From assembly GCF_949987515.2 (NCBI RefSeq), contig NW_027192650.1:3472001-3536000 (forward strand): a stretch of DNA of 64,000 nt, read 5' to 3'. The stretch comes from Delphinus delphis. Its lineage: Eukaryota; Chordata; Mammalia; Artiodactyla; Delphinidae. The notes below the pieces were generated by a model that made no database searches, was not told the origin of the DNA, and saw nothing but the letters and a program-made list of their open reading frames with translations. The position numbers were made by a program, and so were the translations under genes. Within the stretch, counting starts at the first letter, position 1. Each line of letters begins with the position of its first letter. Positions 48,920 through 61,814 of the stretch are shown piece after piece.

Positions 48920-49740
48920 CCAAACAGGTGGGCACTGGAAGTCAATACTACAAAAGATATCACTTCGCATCAGTCAGAAGAGCCATCCTCATAAAGCGTA
49001 AACAACAGAAATGCAGGACAGGGCAACGAGAAGAGGGAGCCCTGTGAGACTTATAGTGGAAATGTATATTGCCAATGGCCATTCTGGAGAAGTGTATTGT
49101 GTTTACTAAAGCATCTAAAAAATGAGCTACAGAGCATAGGGCACTTGCACTCATGGGCGTATATCTTGGGAAAAACAAAAATCGAGAGGACACAGGCACC
49201 CCAATGTTTACCCCCTCTCTGTTTAAAAGATCCTCGACTAGGATATAACTTAAATGTCTCTGGAGGGAAAAAATGGATAGAGATGTGGTACTTAGGTAGA
49301 GTGGAATATTATTCAGCCTGGAAATCAATGAAATATGGCCAGTTGTAACAAATCTGGAGGAGTTACGTATGATCATTCTAAGTGACAGAATTCAAAAAGA
49401 AAAAGACACATATCATAAGATATCACTTAAAGGTGGAATCCAAAATGGCTACACATGAAATAAATTACAAAACAAAAACATAGTCAAATATGTAGAAAAC
49501 ACGCATAAGGCTGCTAAACGGGAAAGGTGGGGAGGGGTGAGGCATCATCCAGGAGGTTGAAATTAGCAAAGATACCATTCCAAATACCAAACTGATAATC
49601 AACAAGGCCTACACGGTAGCTAAAAGAACTGCACTCAGCACACTCAAGTCACCGGAAAAGAATATATACGACTGGTAAGAATCTGAAAAAGAATTTATTG
49701 ATGTCTCTCTGTACGTGAATCAAGTGGATGTACAGCAGCA

Positions 49741-49920
49741 AGAAACAGAGCTTTGAAAATCAGCTGTAACCAATATAGTAATAAATTGAAAAAAATAAAT
49801 GACAGAGAGACAGAGAAAACCTCTTACAACTTTTCCTCAGGGACGGTGATGCAACATGGATTGAACACATCTAGACCCACAGCAGGATGAGACATAAGGC
49901 TGGAAACTGTTTGCGCTAAG
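49741..49920 (+). repeat. ~170-180-bp block absent from array monomers (copy in D1)
   Basis: Flanked by array-homologous sequence on both sides (CAGCAG at ~49,733 before; GAGGTTGGGTGAGG-type sequence after ~49,920). It includes the LINE-1 3' terminus and A-rich tail, then a stretch beginning CTCAGGGACGGTGATGCAAC and containing GACATAAGGCTGG. It is shared with D2 (51,502-51,669) and missing from all ~1,579-bp units here. Confidence 0.85.
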
Positions 49921-50589
49921 AGAAATGTGAGGTTGGGTGAGGAAATGCACACCCTTTAAAGTAATACTACCTGGTACCCATTCAATGGGTCCCAAATCTG
50001 CAGGTTCAAGGGATCTTCCTACAGCTAAAACATGCATGGAAAACCCAGAGGACTGTACACCATGTGATCGGGAGATGTGTCTAAAATGCACCTCATTTAT
50101 CCTCTCCTGGTGCTCCTGTTCACCATTCCAGCCATGCTACTTAGAATCTCCCCACTTGGAGAATCAGCACATTTAAACTTCTGTTTCACACATTTTGCAA
50201 ATTGTGAGGAGGATGAACGGGAAGAGGGGGAACCAATGAGAGAAGAGTTGTAGGGGTTTGGACGGGCATATATCACTCTAATTTCCCATTAAGAATAAGA
50301 ATTAAAGAAAGGCTCAGCCTGCCTCGCCGGAGCCAAAATAGGGCCTGAAGCAATCCTGCGGGTTTGAGGCCAGCTCACAAAAGAGCAACTTAAAAAATGG
50401 AGCTCAGGGTCACTGCAATTCACAAACCTGCAGAGTTATAAATGAAAACTAACGTCCAAAAATATGTTGAGGTAAGGCAAAGAAGAGGATCTGAATGCAA
50501 GACAGAATTGCAAGAAACAGATTTCAAGAGATAGATTGGACTCGTCTTTAATGCACATGAAAAGCGGCAGAATTTCGACAATGATGCAG

Positions 50590-52338
50590 TTGGCCCAAAA
50601 GGGCGTATGCGTTTTTTCCTGATTATATCCAGGAAAAACGCATACGCACTTTATGGGCAACAAAGCAAGCAAGCAATGCAAATGTGCACAACAAAGAAGT
50701 CTCACTTCCCACCGGTCAAAAGGGCCATCCTAAAAAATTGTAAAAACCAGAAATGCAGGACAGGCCATGGAGAACAGGGAGCCTTTATACGCTGATGGGC
50801 AGTGTGTGAACTGCCGAGAGCCACTCTGGAGAAGTGTATGGTGGTTCCTAAATCATCTAAAAAACAGAGCTACAGAGCATAGGACACTTCCAATCATGGG
50901 AGTATATCTAGGGAAGTCTAAAAATCAACAAGACACAAGCACACCACAGTTTAGGGCTACTCTGTTTACAAGAACCTCAACTTCAGTACACCTTAAATAT
51001 CCCAGGAAAGAGAACAATGGATAAAGAAGATGTGGTACTTATGTACAATGGAATATCTCTTCACCATGAAATCAATGTAATAAGGCTAGTAGAAGGATAA
51101 AGAGTGGATTTAGGTCCGATAATACTACTTGAAATAAGTCAAACAGAAAAAGAAACATATCATAAGATATCACTTATAGAGGGAGGGTAAATATGGCTGC
51201 ACAAGAAATGAATTACAGAACAGAACAGTGTCTCACATTTAGAAAACACACTTATGTCAGCTTAAGGGGAAAGGAGAGGTGGGGTGATGCATAAAACCAG
51301 AGTTTGAAATTAGCACAGATACCGTTCAATAAACCAAATAGGTATTAGACAAGATCTACACCTTGCTCAATGAACTGGCCTCAACACACCCTATACACCG
51401 CAGAGAAATATATCTGAGTAATAAGAATCTTAAAACCCATGTATTGATATATCTCCATAAGGGAATCAAGTGTGTGCAGAGCGGCACAAACACAGCAGTG
51501 AAAATGAGCTAAACCCCATTATAGAAATAAATTTTAAAAACAAAACGCTGAAACAATGAAAGAGAGAAAAATTCTTACAAAATTCGCTCAGGGGCTGTGA
51601 TGCAACCTGGATTGACCACATATAAACCCACAGCTGGATAAGACATAAGGCTGGACACTTGGGGCTGAGAGGATTGGTGAGCTTTGGTGAGCAACTGCCG
51701 AAAGTTTAATGCAATACTTCATGCTACTCAGTCCAAGGGTCCCAACACTCCAGGTTGAAGGGAATCTTCCTACAGCTAAACCATGCTTGGGAAACCCAGC
51801 GACTGGTATACCATATGATCGGGAAAGGTTTCTAAAACGCACCTCATTTTTCCTCTCCTGGGGCTCCGGATCGACATTCCAGCCGCTTTACTAACAACAT
51901 CCCCACATGGAGTCAATGCCTTTAAGTTCTGGTATCGCACAGTCTGCAGTTAGTGCAGAGGATGAATGGGAATAGGGGGAACCAGTGAGAAACTAGCTGT
52001 AGCGGTTTCAATGGGCACATGTCACTCTAATATCACATCAGTAAGAAGAATTAACCAAAGGGACAGCAAGGTGCCCCAGAAGAAAAATAGGGTTTCAAGG
52101 AATCCTGTGGTTATGGGGCAAGACCACAAAAATAAGAGCTAAAAAATGGAGCTAAGGGCCACTGCAATTCAAAAACCTGCAGAGTTATAAAGGCCAACTA
52201 TTTTTAAAAAATATATTGAGGTAAGGCTATGAAGAGGCATTGAAAGCAAGGCAGAATTGCAGGAAACCGATTTCAGGAGGTAGACTGGAATTGCACTGAA
52301 AACATATGAAGAGAGTCAGAAACTCGACAATGATGCAC
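50590..52338 (+). repeat. Old diverged satellite monomer D2 (1,749 bp, ancestral length)
   Basis: Palindrome spacing is 1,749 bp. It is less diverged from the array consensus than D1 but still clearly distinct. The palindrome near 50,590-50,660 keeps most of both arms (GGGCGTATGCGTTTTTTCC and its partner) with a handful of changes. It carries the extra block at 51,502-51,669. The last ~100 bases approach array-type sequence. Confidence 0.92.
51502..51669 (+). repeat. 168-bp block absent from array monomers (copy in D2)
   Basis: Left of it the sequence reads CACAGCAGTGA (to 51,501) and right of it AGGATTGGTGAG (from 51,670). Array units join these directly as CAGCAGTGATAGGATTGG. The D2 length of 1,749 minus 168 gives 1,581, matching the array unit. 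Both breakpoints sit at a TGA trinucleotide, a possible microhomology. Confidence 0.87.
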
Positions 52339-53917
52339 TTGCCCAAAAAGGGCGTATGTGTTTTTTCCTGAATATATTCAGGAAAAAACGCATACGCACT
52401 TTTTGGCCAACCAAGCAAGCTTGCAAAGGAAATTTGCACTACAATGAAGTCTCACTTCCACCTGGTCAAAAGGGCCATCTGAAAAAAGTGTAAAATCCAT
52501 AAAGGCACGACAGGCCATGGAGAACTGGGAGCCTTCTTATGCTGATGGGCGGGATGTAAATTGCCAACAGCCACTCTGGAGAAGAGTATGGTGTTTCCTG
52601 AAACATCTAAAAAACAAAGCAACAGAGCCTAGGGCACTTCCACTTATGGTCCTATAGCTTAGGGAAATTAAAATCAAAAAGACACAGCCACCCCAAAGTT
52701 TGGGACGGCTCTGTTTACAAGAACCTCGTTTACGGTACAAGTTCAATATCACAGAAAGTGATAAATGGATAAAGAACTTGTGGTACTTACGTACAATGCA
52801 ATATCACTCAGCAATGAAATCTATGTCATCAGGCCCGTAGCAGCATAATGAGTGGATTCAGCTATGATGATTCGAACTGAAATAAGTCACACAGAAAAGA
52901 AACATCATAAGGTATCACTAATACACAGAATGTGAACTTGGCTACACATGAACAGAATTACAAAACAGAACAGTGTCTCAAGTTTAGAAAACCAACTTAC
53001 GCTTGCTTAACGGGGAAGGTGAGTTGGGGTGCTGCATAAAACCAGAGATTGAAATGAGCACAGATAAAGTTCCTTAAGCCAAATATGGAATAGACAAGAG
53101 CTACTCCTTGCTCAACGAAATGGACTCAACACCCCATATTAAACGCCTAAGAATGTACCTGACTAGTAAGTATCTTAAAACCTATGGATTGCTATGTCTC
53201 CAAAAGAGAATCAAGCGTGTGTACAGGGGCATAAACGCAGCACTGATAGGATTGGAGAGGTTCGGTGAGCAAATGAAGACCCTTTGAAGTCATATTACAT
53301 GGTACCCATTACACAGGTCTCAACTCTCCAGGTTTAAGGTATTCTTTCTTCAGCTAAAACATGCATGTGGAACCCAGAGTATGATCAACGATGTGAAAGG
53401 GAGACGTGTTCAAATATGTCTCAGTTTTCCTCCCCTGGTACTCGGGTGCAACATTCCAGATGCTTTACTAACACTCTCCCTACATGGAGAGTCAGTGCCT
53501 TTAACCTCCTGTTTGCCCCAGTTTGAAATTTCTGCGGAAGATGAACAGGAATAGTGAGAACCAATGAGAGACTACCTGGAGGTGTCTGAACGGGCAAATT
53601 TAACTCTCATTTCCCACCAGGAAGAGGAATTAACCAAAGGCTCAGCGTGCCATGCCGGAACCACATTAGGGCCTGAAGACATCCTGCGGTGTTGCGACCA
53701 GGTCACAAGAAAGCAAGTTGAAGAAAGGAGCTCAGGGGCACTGTAATTCACAAACCTGCAGAGTTATAAATGACAGCTATCGTCCAAAAATATACTGAAG
53801 TAAGGCTGCCAAGAGGACTTGAAAGTGGGGCAGAATTGCAGGAAACCGATTTCAGGAGGTAGACAGGCATTGCATTTCAAGCATAGGAAAAGAGGCAGAA
53901 CGTCCACAATGATGCAC
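52339..53917 (+). repeat. Satellite monomer R1 (1,579 bp), transitional unit
   Basis: First unit of delphinid length right of the interruption. The palindrome (52339-52410) has TTGCCC at its left end and a left-arm C-to-T at 52,359 whose partner G at 52,390 is unchanged. It retains old-unit features (for example GTGAACTTGGCTACACATGAAC near 52,930, shared with M28 at ~42,910) among array-type sequence. Confidence 0.94.
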
Positions 53918-55496
53918 TTGGCCAAAAAGGGCGTATGCGTTTTTTCCTGAATATATTCAGGAAAACACGCATATGCACTTTTTGGCCAACCAAGCAAGCT
54001 TGCAAAGGAAATCTGCACTACAATGAAGTCTCACTTCCCCCCGGTCAAAAGGGCCATCTGAAAAAAGTGTAAAATCCAGAAAGGCAGGACAGGCCATGGA
54101 GAACTGGGAGCCTTGTTATGCTGATGGGCGGGATGTAAATTGCCAACAGACACTCGGGAGAAGTGTATGGTGTTTCCTGAAACATCTAAAAAACAAAGCA
54201 ACAGAACCTAGGGCACTTCCACTTATGGTCCTATAGCTTAGGGAAATTAAAATCAAAAAGACACAGCCACCCCAAAGTTTGGAACGGCTCTGTTTACAAG
54301 AACCTCGTTTACAGTACAAGTTCAACATCGCAGAAAGTGAAAAATGGATAAAGAAGTTGTGGTATTTACTTACAAAGCAATATCACTCAGCAATGAAATC
54401 TGTGTCATCAGGCCCTTAGCAGCACAATGAGTGGATTCAGGTATGATGATTCTAACTGAAATAAGTCACACAGAAAAAGAAACATCATAAGATATCTGTA
54501 ATACACGGAATGTAAACTTGGCTACACAGGAACTGAATTACAGAACAGAACAGGGTCTCAAATTTAAAAAAACAACTTATGCTTGCTTAAGGGGAAAGGT
54601 GAGTTGGGGTGCTGCATAAAACCAGAGATTGAAATGAGCACAGATAAAGTTCCTTAAGCCAAATATGGAATAGACAAGAGCTACTCTTTGCTCAACGAAA
54701 TGGACTCAACACCGCATATTAAACGCCTAAGAATGTACCTGACTAGTAAGTATCGTAAAACCTATGGATTGCTATGTCTCCAGAAGAGAATCAAGCGTGT
54801 GTACAGGTGCATAAACGCAGCAGTGATAGGATTGGAGAGGTTCGGTGAGCAAGTGAAGACCCTTTGAAGTCATATTGCATGGTACCCATTACACGGGTCT
54901 CAACTCTCCAGGTTTAAGGTATTCTTCCTTCAGCTAAAACATGCATGTGGAACCCAAGTATGATCAACCATGTGAACGGGAGACGTGTTCAAATATGTCT
55001 CAGTTTTCCTCCCCTGGTACTCGGGTGCAACATTCCAGACGCTTTACTAACACTCTCCCCACTTGGAGAGTCAGTGCCTTTAACCTCCTGTTTGCCTCAG
55101 TTTGCAATTTCTGCGGAAGATGAACAGGAATAGCGAGAACCAATGAGAGGCTAGCTGGAGGTGTCTGGACGGGCAAATTTAACTCTCATTTCCCACCAGG
55201 AAGAGGAAATAACCAAAGGCTCAGCGTGCCGTGCCGGAACCAGATTAGGGCCTGAAGCCATCCTGCGGTGTTGCGGCCAGGTCACAAGAAAGCGAGTTGA
55301 AGAAAGGAGCTCAGGGGCACTGTAACTCACAAACCTGCAGAGTTATAAATGACAGCTATCGTCCAAAAATATACTGAAGTAAGGCTGCCAAGAGGACTTG
55401 AAAGCGGGGCAGAATTGCAGGAAACCAATTTCAGGAGGTAGACTGGAATTGCATTGAAAGCATAGGAAAAGAGGCAGAACGTCCACAATGATGCAC
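53918..55496 (+). repeat. Satellite monomer R2 (1,579 bp)
   Basis: The palindrome at 53918-53989 has several right-arm changes (AAAACACGCATATGCAC). It is preceded by the GCATTTCAAGC variant otherwise found in left-block dimer units. Confidence 0.95.
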
Positions 55497-55568
55497 TTGG
55501 ACAAAAAGGGCGTATGTGTTTTTTCCTGAATATATTCAGGAAAAAACACATACGCCCTTTTTGGCCAA
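55497..55568. repeat. 72-bp palindrome with one compensated base-pair change
   Basis: The left arm reads GTATGTG (T at 55,517, consensus C) and the right arm CACATAC (A at 55,548, consensus G). Positions 55,517 and 55,548 are exact partners about the palindrome centre, so a C:G pair has become T:A in both arms. One uncompensated change remains near the left end (TTGGAC). Confidence 0.95.
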
Positions 55569-57076
55569 CCAAGCAAACTTGCAAAGGAAATCTGCACTAC
55601 AATGAAGTCTCACTTCTCCCCGGTCAAAAGGGCCATCTGAAAAAAGTGTAAAATCCAGAAAGGCAGGACAGGCCATGGAGAACTGGGAGCCTTGTTATGC
55701 TGATGGGCGGGATGTAAATTGCCAACTGACACTCAGGAGAAGTGTATGGTGTTTCCTGAAACATCTAAAAAACATAGCAACAGAGCCTAGGGCACTTCCA
55801 CTTATGGTCCTATAGCTTAGGGAAATTAAAATCAAAAAGACACAGCCACCCCAAAGTTTGGGACGCCTCCGTTTACAAGAACCTCGTTTACCGTACAAGT
55901 TCAATATCACAGAAAGTGAAACATGGATAAAGAACTTGTGGTACTTACGTGCAATGCAGTATCACTCAGCAATGAAATCTATGTCATCAGGCCCGTAGCA
56001 CCATAATGAGTGGATTCAGGTACGATGATTCTAACTGAAATAAGTCACACAGAAAAAGAAACATCATAAGATATCAGTAATACACGGAATGTAAACTTGG
56101 CTACACAGGAACTGCATTCCAAAACAGAACAGGTTCTCAAATTTAGTAAACCAACTTATGCTTGCTAAAGGGGAAAGGTGAGTTGGGGTGCTGCATAAAA
56201 CCAGAGATTGAAATGAGCACAGATAAAGTTCCTTAAGCCAAATATGGAATAGACAAGAGCTACTCCTTGCTCAACGAAATGGACTCAACACCGCATATTA
56301 AACGCCTAAGAATGTACCTAACTAGTAAGTATCTTAAAACCTATGGATTGCTATGTCTCCGAAAGAGAATCAAGCATGTGTACAGGGGCATAAACGCTGC
56401 AGTGATAGGATTGGAGAGGTTCGGTGAGCAAATGAAAACCCTTTGAAGTCATATTGCATGGTACCCATTACACGGGTCTTAACTCTCAAGGTTTAAGGTA
56501 TTCTTCCTTCAGCTAAAACATGCATGTGGAACCCAGAGTATGATCAACCATGTGAACGGGAGACGTGTTCAAATATGTCTCAGTTTTCCTCACCTGGTAC
56601 TCAGGTGCAACATTCCAGATGCTTTACTAACACTCTCCCCACTTGGAGAGTCAGCGCCTTTAACCTCCTGTTTGGCCCAGTTTGCAATTTCTGCGGAAAA
56701 TGAACAGGAATAGCGAGAACCAATGAGAGGCTAGCTGGAGGTGTCTGGACGGGCAAATTTAACTCTCATTTCCCACCAGGAAGAGGAAATAACCAAAGGC
56801 TCAGCGTGCCGTACCGGAACCAGATTAGGGCCTGAAGCCATCCTGCGGTGTTGCGGCCAGCTCAAAAGAAAGTGAGTTGAAGAAAGGAGCTCAGGGGCAC
56901 TGTAATTCACAAACCTGCAGAGTTATAAATGACAGCTATCGTCCAAAAATAGACTGAAGTAAGGCTGCCAAGAGGACTTGAAAGCGGGGCAGAATTGCAG
57001 GAAACCGATTTCAGGAGGTAGACCGGAATTGCATTGAAAGCATAGGAAAAGAGGCAGAACGTCCACAATGATGCAC
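55497..57076 (+). repeat. Satellite monomer R3 (1,580 bp), palindrome with matched arm change
   Basis: The unit is otherwise typical; the TTCAATATCACAG and CTTACGTGCAATGCAG forms (~55,890-55,956) link it to left-block units M19-M27. Confidence 0.95.
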
Positions 57077-58655
57077 TTGGCCAAAAAGGGCGTATGCGTT
57101 TTTTCCTGAATATATTCAGGAAAAAAAGCATACGCCCTTTTTAGCCAACCAAGCAAGCTTGCAAAGGAAATCTGCACTACAATGAAGTCTCACTTCCCCA
57201 CGGTCAAAAGGGCCATCTGAAAAAAGTGTAAAATCCAGAAAGGTAGGACAGGCCATGGAGAACTGGGAGCCTTGTTATGCTGATGGGCGGGATGTAAATT
57301 GCCAACAGACACTTGGGAGAAGTGTATGGTGTTTCCTGAAACATCTAAAAAACAAAGCAACAGAGCCTAGGGCACTGCCACTTATGGTCCTATAGCTTAG
57401 GGAAATTAAAATCAAAAACACACAGCCACCCCAAAGTTTCGGACGCCTCTGTTTACAAGAACCTCATTTACAGTACAAGTTCAACATCGCAGAAAGTGAA
57501 AAATGGATAAAGAAGTTGTGGTATTTACTTACAAAGCAATATCACTCAGCAATGAAATCTATGTCATCAGGCCCTTAGCATCACAATGAGTGGATTCAGG
57601 TATGATGATTCTAACTGAAATAAGTCACACAGAAAAAGAAACATCATAAGATATCAGTAATACACGGAATGTAAACTTGGCTACACAGGAACTGAATTAC
57701 AGAACAGAACAGGGTCTAAAATTTAGAAAACCAACTTATGCTTGCTTAAGGGTAAAGGTGAGTTGGGGTGCTGCATAAAACCAGAGATTGAAATGAGCAC
57801 AGATAAAGTTCCTTAAGTCAAATATGGAATAGACAAGAGCTACTCCTTGCTCAACGAAATGGACTCAACACCGCATATTAAACGTCTAAGAATGTACCTG
57901 ACTAGTAAGTATGTTAAAACCTATGGATTGCTATTTCTCCAAAAGAGAATCAAGCATGTGTACAGGGGCATAAACGCAGCAGTGATAGGATTGGAGAGGT
58001 TCGGTGAGCAAATGAAGACCCTTTGAAGTCATATTGCATGGTACCCATTACACGGGTCTTAACTCTCCAGGTTTAAGGTATTCTTCCTTCAGCTAAAACA
58101 TGCATGTGGAATCCAAGTATAATCAACCATGTGAACGGGAGACGTGTTCAAATATGTCTCAGTTTTCCTCCCCTGGTACTCGGGTGCAACATTCCAGACG
58201 CTTTACTAACACTCTCCCCACTTGGAGAGTCAGCGCCTTTAACCTCCTGTTTGGCCCAGTTTGCAATTTCTGCGGAAGATGAACAGGAATAGCGAGAACC
58301 AATGAGAGACTAGCTGGAGGTGTCTGGACGGGCAAATTTAACACTCATTTCCCACCAGGAAGAGGAAATAACCAAAGGTTCAGCGTGCCGTGCCGGAACT
58401 AGATTAGGGCCTGAAGCCATCCTGCGGTGTTGCGGCCAGGTCACAAGAAAGCAAGTTGAAGAAAGGAGCTCAGGGGCACTGTAATTCACAAACCTGCAGA
58501 GTTATAAATGACAGCTATCGTCCAAAAATAGACTGAAGTAAGGCTGCCAACAGGACTTGAATGCGGGGCAGAATTGCAGGAAACCGATTTCAGGAGGTAG
58601 ACTGGAATTGCATTGAAAGCATAGGAAAAGAGGTAGAACGTCCACAATGATGCAC
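57077..58655 (+). repeat. Satellite monomer R4 (1,579 bp)
   Basis: The palindrome at 57077-57148 has right-arm changes only (AAAAAAAGCATACG and TTTTTAGCC). Confidence 0.95.
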
Positions 58656-60235
58656 TTGGCCAAAAAGGGCGTATGCGTTTTTTCCTGAATATATTCAGGA
58701 AAAAACGCATACGCCCTTTTTGGCCAACCAAGCAAGCTTGCAAAGGAAATCTGCACTACAATGAAGTCTCACTTCCCCCCGGTCAAAAGGGCCATCTGAA
58801 AAAAGTGTAAAATCCAGAAAGGCAGGACAGGCCATGGAGAACTGGGAGCCTTGTTATGCTGATGGGCGGGATGTAAATTGCCAACAGACACTCGGGAGAA
58901 GTGTATGGTGTTTCCTGAAACATCTAAAAAACAAAGCAACAGAACCTAGGGCACTTCCACTTATGGTCCTATAGCTTAGGGAAATTAAAATCAAAAAGAC
59001 ACAGCCACCCCAAAGTTTGGAACGGCTCTGTTTACAAGAACCTCGTTTACAGTACAAGTTCAACATCGCAGAAAGTGAAAAATGGATAAAGAAGTTGTGG
59101 TATTTACTTACAAAGCAATATCACTCAGCAATGAAATCTGTGTCATCAGGCCCTTAGCAGCACAATGAGTGGATTCAGGTATGATGATTCTAACTGAAAT
59201 AAGTCACACAGAAAAAGAAACATCATAAGATATCACTAATACACGGAATGTAAACTTGGCTACACAGGAACTGCATTCCAAAACAGAACAGGGTCTCAAA
59301 TTTAGAAAACCAACTTATGCTTGCTTAAGGGGAAAGGTGAGTTGGGGTGCTGCATAAAACCAGAGATTGAAATGAGCACAGATAAATTTCCTTAAGCCAA
59401 ATATGGAATAGACAAGAGCTACTCCTTGGTCAACGAAATGGACTCAAAACCCCATATTAAACCCCTAAGAATGTACCTGACTAGTAAGTATCTTAAAACC
59501 TATGGATTGCTATGTCTCCGAAAGAGAATCAAGCGTGTGTACAGGGGCATAAACGCAGCAGTGATAGGATTGGAGAGGTTCGGTGAGCAAATGAAGACCC
59601 TTTGAAGTCATATTGCATGGTACCCATTACACGGGTCTCAACTCTCCAGGTTTAAGGTATTCTTCCTTCAGCTAAAACATGCATGTGGAACCCAGAGTAT
59701 GATCAACCATGTGAACGGGAGACGTGTTCAAATATGTCTCAGTTTTCGTACCCTGGTACTCGGGTGCAACATTCCAGACGCTTTACTAACACTCTCCGGA
59801 CTTGGAGAGTCAGTCCCTTTAACCTCCTGTTTGGCCCAGTTTGCAATTTCTGCGGAAGATGAACAGGAATAGCGAGAACCAATGAGAGGCTAGCTGGAGG
59901 TGTCTGGACGGGCAAATTTAACTCTCATTTCCCACCAGGAAGAGGAAATAACCAAAGGCTCAGCATGCCGGGCCGGAACCAGATTAGGGCCTGAAGCCAT
60001 CCTGCGGTGTTGCGGCCAGGTCACAAGAAAGCGAGTTGAAGAAAGGAGCTCAGGGGCACTGTAATTCACAAACCTGCAGAGTTATAAATGACAGCTATCG
60101 TCCAAAAATAGACTGAAGTAAGGCTGCCAAGAGGACTTGAAAGCGGGGCAGAATTGCAGGAAACCGATTTCAGGAGGTAGACTGGAATTGCATTGAAAGC
60201 ATAGGAAAAGAGGCAGAACGTCCACAATGATGCAC
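58656..60235 (+). repeat. Satellite monomer R5 (1,580 bp)
   Basis: Perfect palindrome at 58656-58727. Typical unit; includes CTCAAAACCCCATATTAAACCCC (split here) near 59,443, a form similar to M19 (~28,886). Confidence 0.95.
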
Positions 60236-61814
60236 TTGGCCAAAAAGGGCGTATGCGTTTTTTCCTGAATATATTCAGGAGAAAACGCATACGCCCTTTT
60301 TGGCCAACCAAGCAAGCTTGCAAAGGAAATCTGCACTACGATGAAGTCTCACTTCCCCCCGGTCAAAAGGGCCATCTGAAAAAAGTGTAAAATCCAGAAA
60401 GGCAGGACAGACCATGGAGAACTGGGAGCCTTGTTATGCTGATGGGCGGGATGTAAATTTCCAACAGACACTCGGGAGAAGTGTATGGTGTTTCCTGAAA
60501 CATCTAAAAAACAAAGCAACAGAGCCTAGGGCACTTCCACTTATGGTCCTATAGATTAGGGAAATTAAAATCAAAAAGACACAGCCACCCCAAAGTTTGG
60601 GACGCCTCTGTTTACAAGAACCTCGTTTACAGTACAAGTTCAACATCGCAGAAAGTGAAAAATGGATAAAGAAGTTGTGGTATTTACTTACAAAGCAATA
60701 TCACTCAGCAATGAAATCTATGTCATCAGGCCCTTAGCAGGACAATGAGTGGATTCAGGTATGATGATTCTAACTGAAATAAGTCACACAGAAAAAGAAA
60801 CATCATAAGATATCAGTAATACACGGAATGGAAACTTGGCTACACAGGAACTGAATTACAGAACAGAACAGGGTCTAAAATTTAGAAAACCAACTTATGC
60901 TTGCTTAAGGGTAAAGGTGAGTTGGGGTGCTGCATAAAACCAGAGATTGAAATGAGCACAGATAAAGTTCCTTAAGTCAAATATGGAATAGACAAGAGCT
61001 ACTCCTTGCTCAACGAAATGGACTCAACACCGCATATTAAACGCCTAAGAATGTACCTGACTAGTAAGTATCTTAAAACCTATGGATTGCTATGTCTCCG
61101 AAAGAGAATCAAGCATGTGTACAGGGGCATAAACGCAGCAGTGATAGGATTGGAGAGGTTCGGTGAGCAAATGAAGACCCTTTGAAGTCATATTGCATGG
61201 TACCCATTACACGGGTCTTAACTCTCCAGGTTTAAGGTATTCTTCCTTCAGCTAAAACATGCATGTGGAACCCAAGTATGATCAACCATGTGAACGGGAG
61301 ACGTGTTCAAATATGTCTCAGTTTTCCTCCCCTGGTACTCGGGTGCAACATTCCAGACGCTTTACTAACACTCTCCCCACTTGGAGAGTCAGCGCCTTTA
61401 ACCTCCTGTTTGGCCCAGTTTGCAATTTCTGCGGAAGATGAACAGGAATAGCGAGAACCAATGAGAGACTAGCTGGAGGTGTCTGGACGGGCAAATTTAA
61501 CTCTCATTTCCCACCAGGAAGAGGAAATAACCAAAGGCTCAGCGTGCCGTGCCAGAACCAGATTAGGGCCTGAAGCCATCCTGCGGTGTTGCGGCCAGGT
61601 CACAAGAAAGCGAGTTGAAGAAAGGAGCTCAGGGGCACTGTAATTCACAAACCTGCAGAGTTATAAATGACAGCTATCGTCCAAAAATAGACTGAAGTAA
61701 GGCTGCCAAGAGGACTTGAAAGCGGGGCAGAATTGCAGGAAACCGATTTCAGGAGGTAGACTGGAATTGCATTGAAAGCATAGGAAAAGAGGCAGAACGT
61801 CCACAATGATGCAC
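60236..61814 (+). repeat. Satellite monomer R6 (1,579 bp)
   Basis: Palindrome 60236-60307 has a single right-arm change (CAGGAGAAAACG). Confidence 0.95.

Larger units (their letters stand above)
48850..50589 (+). repeat. Old diverged satellite monomer D1 (1,740 bp, ancestral length)
   Basis: Palindrome to palindrome is 1,740 bp, ~160 bp more than array units. The whole monomer aligns in order with array units, but with many substitutions. It carries an additional block (~49,741-49,920) with a decayed LINE-1 terminus (GAAAATCAGCTG..., then an A-rich tail near 49,785-49,800) and ~100 bp of other sequence. This matches the ~1,750-bp unit I recall for non-delphinid cetaceans. Confidence 0.9.
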
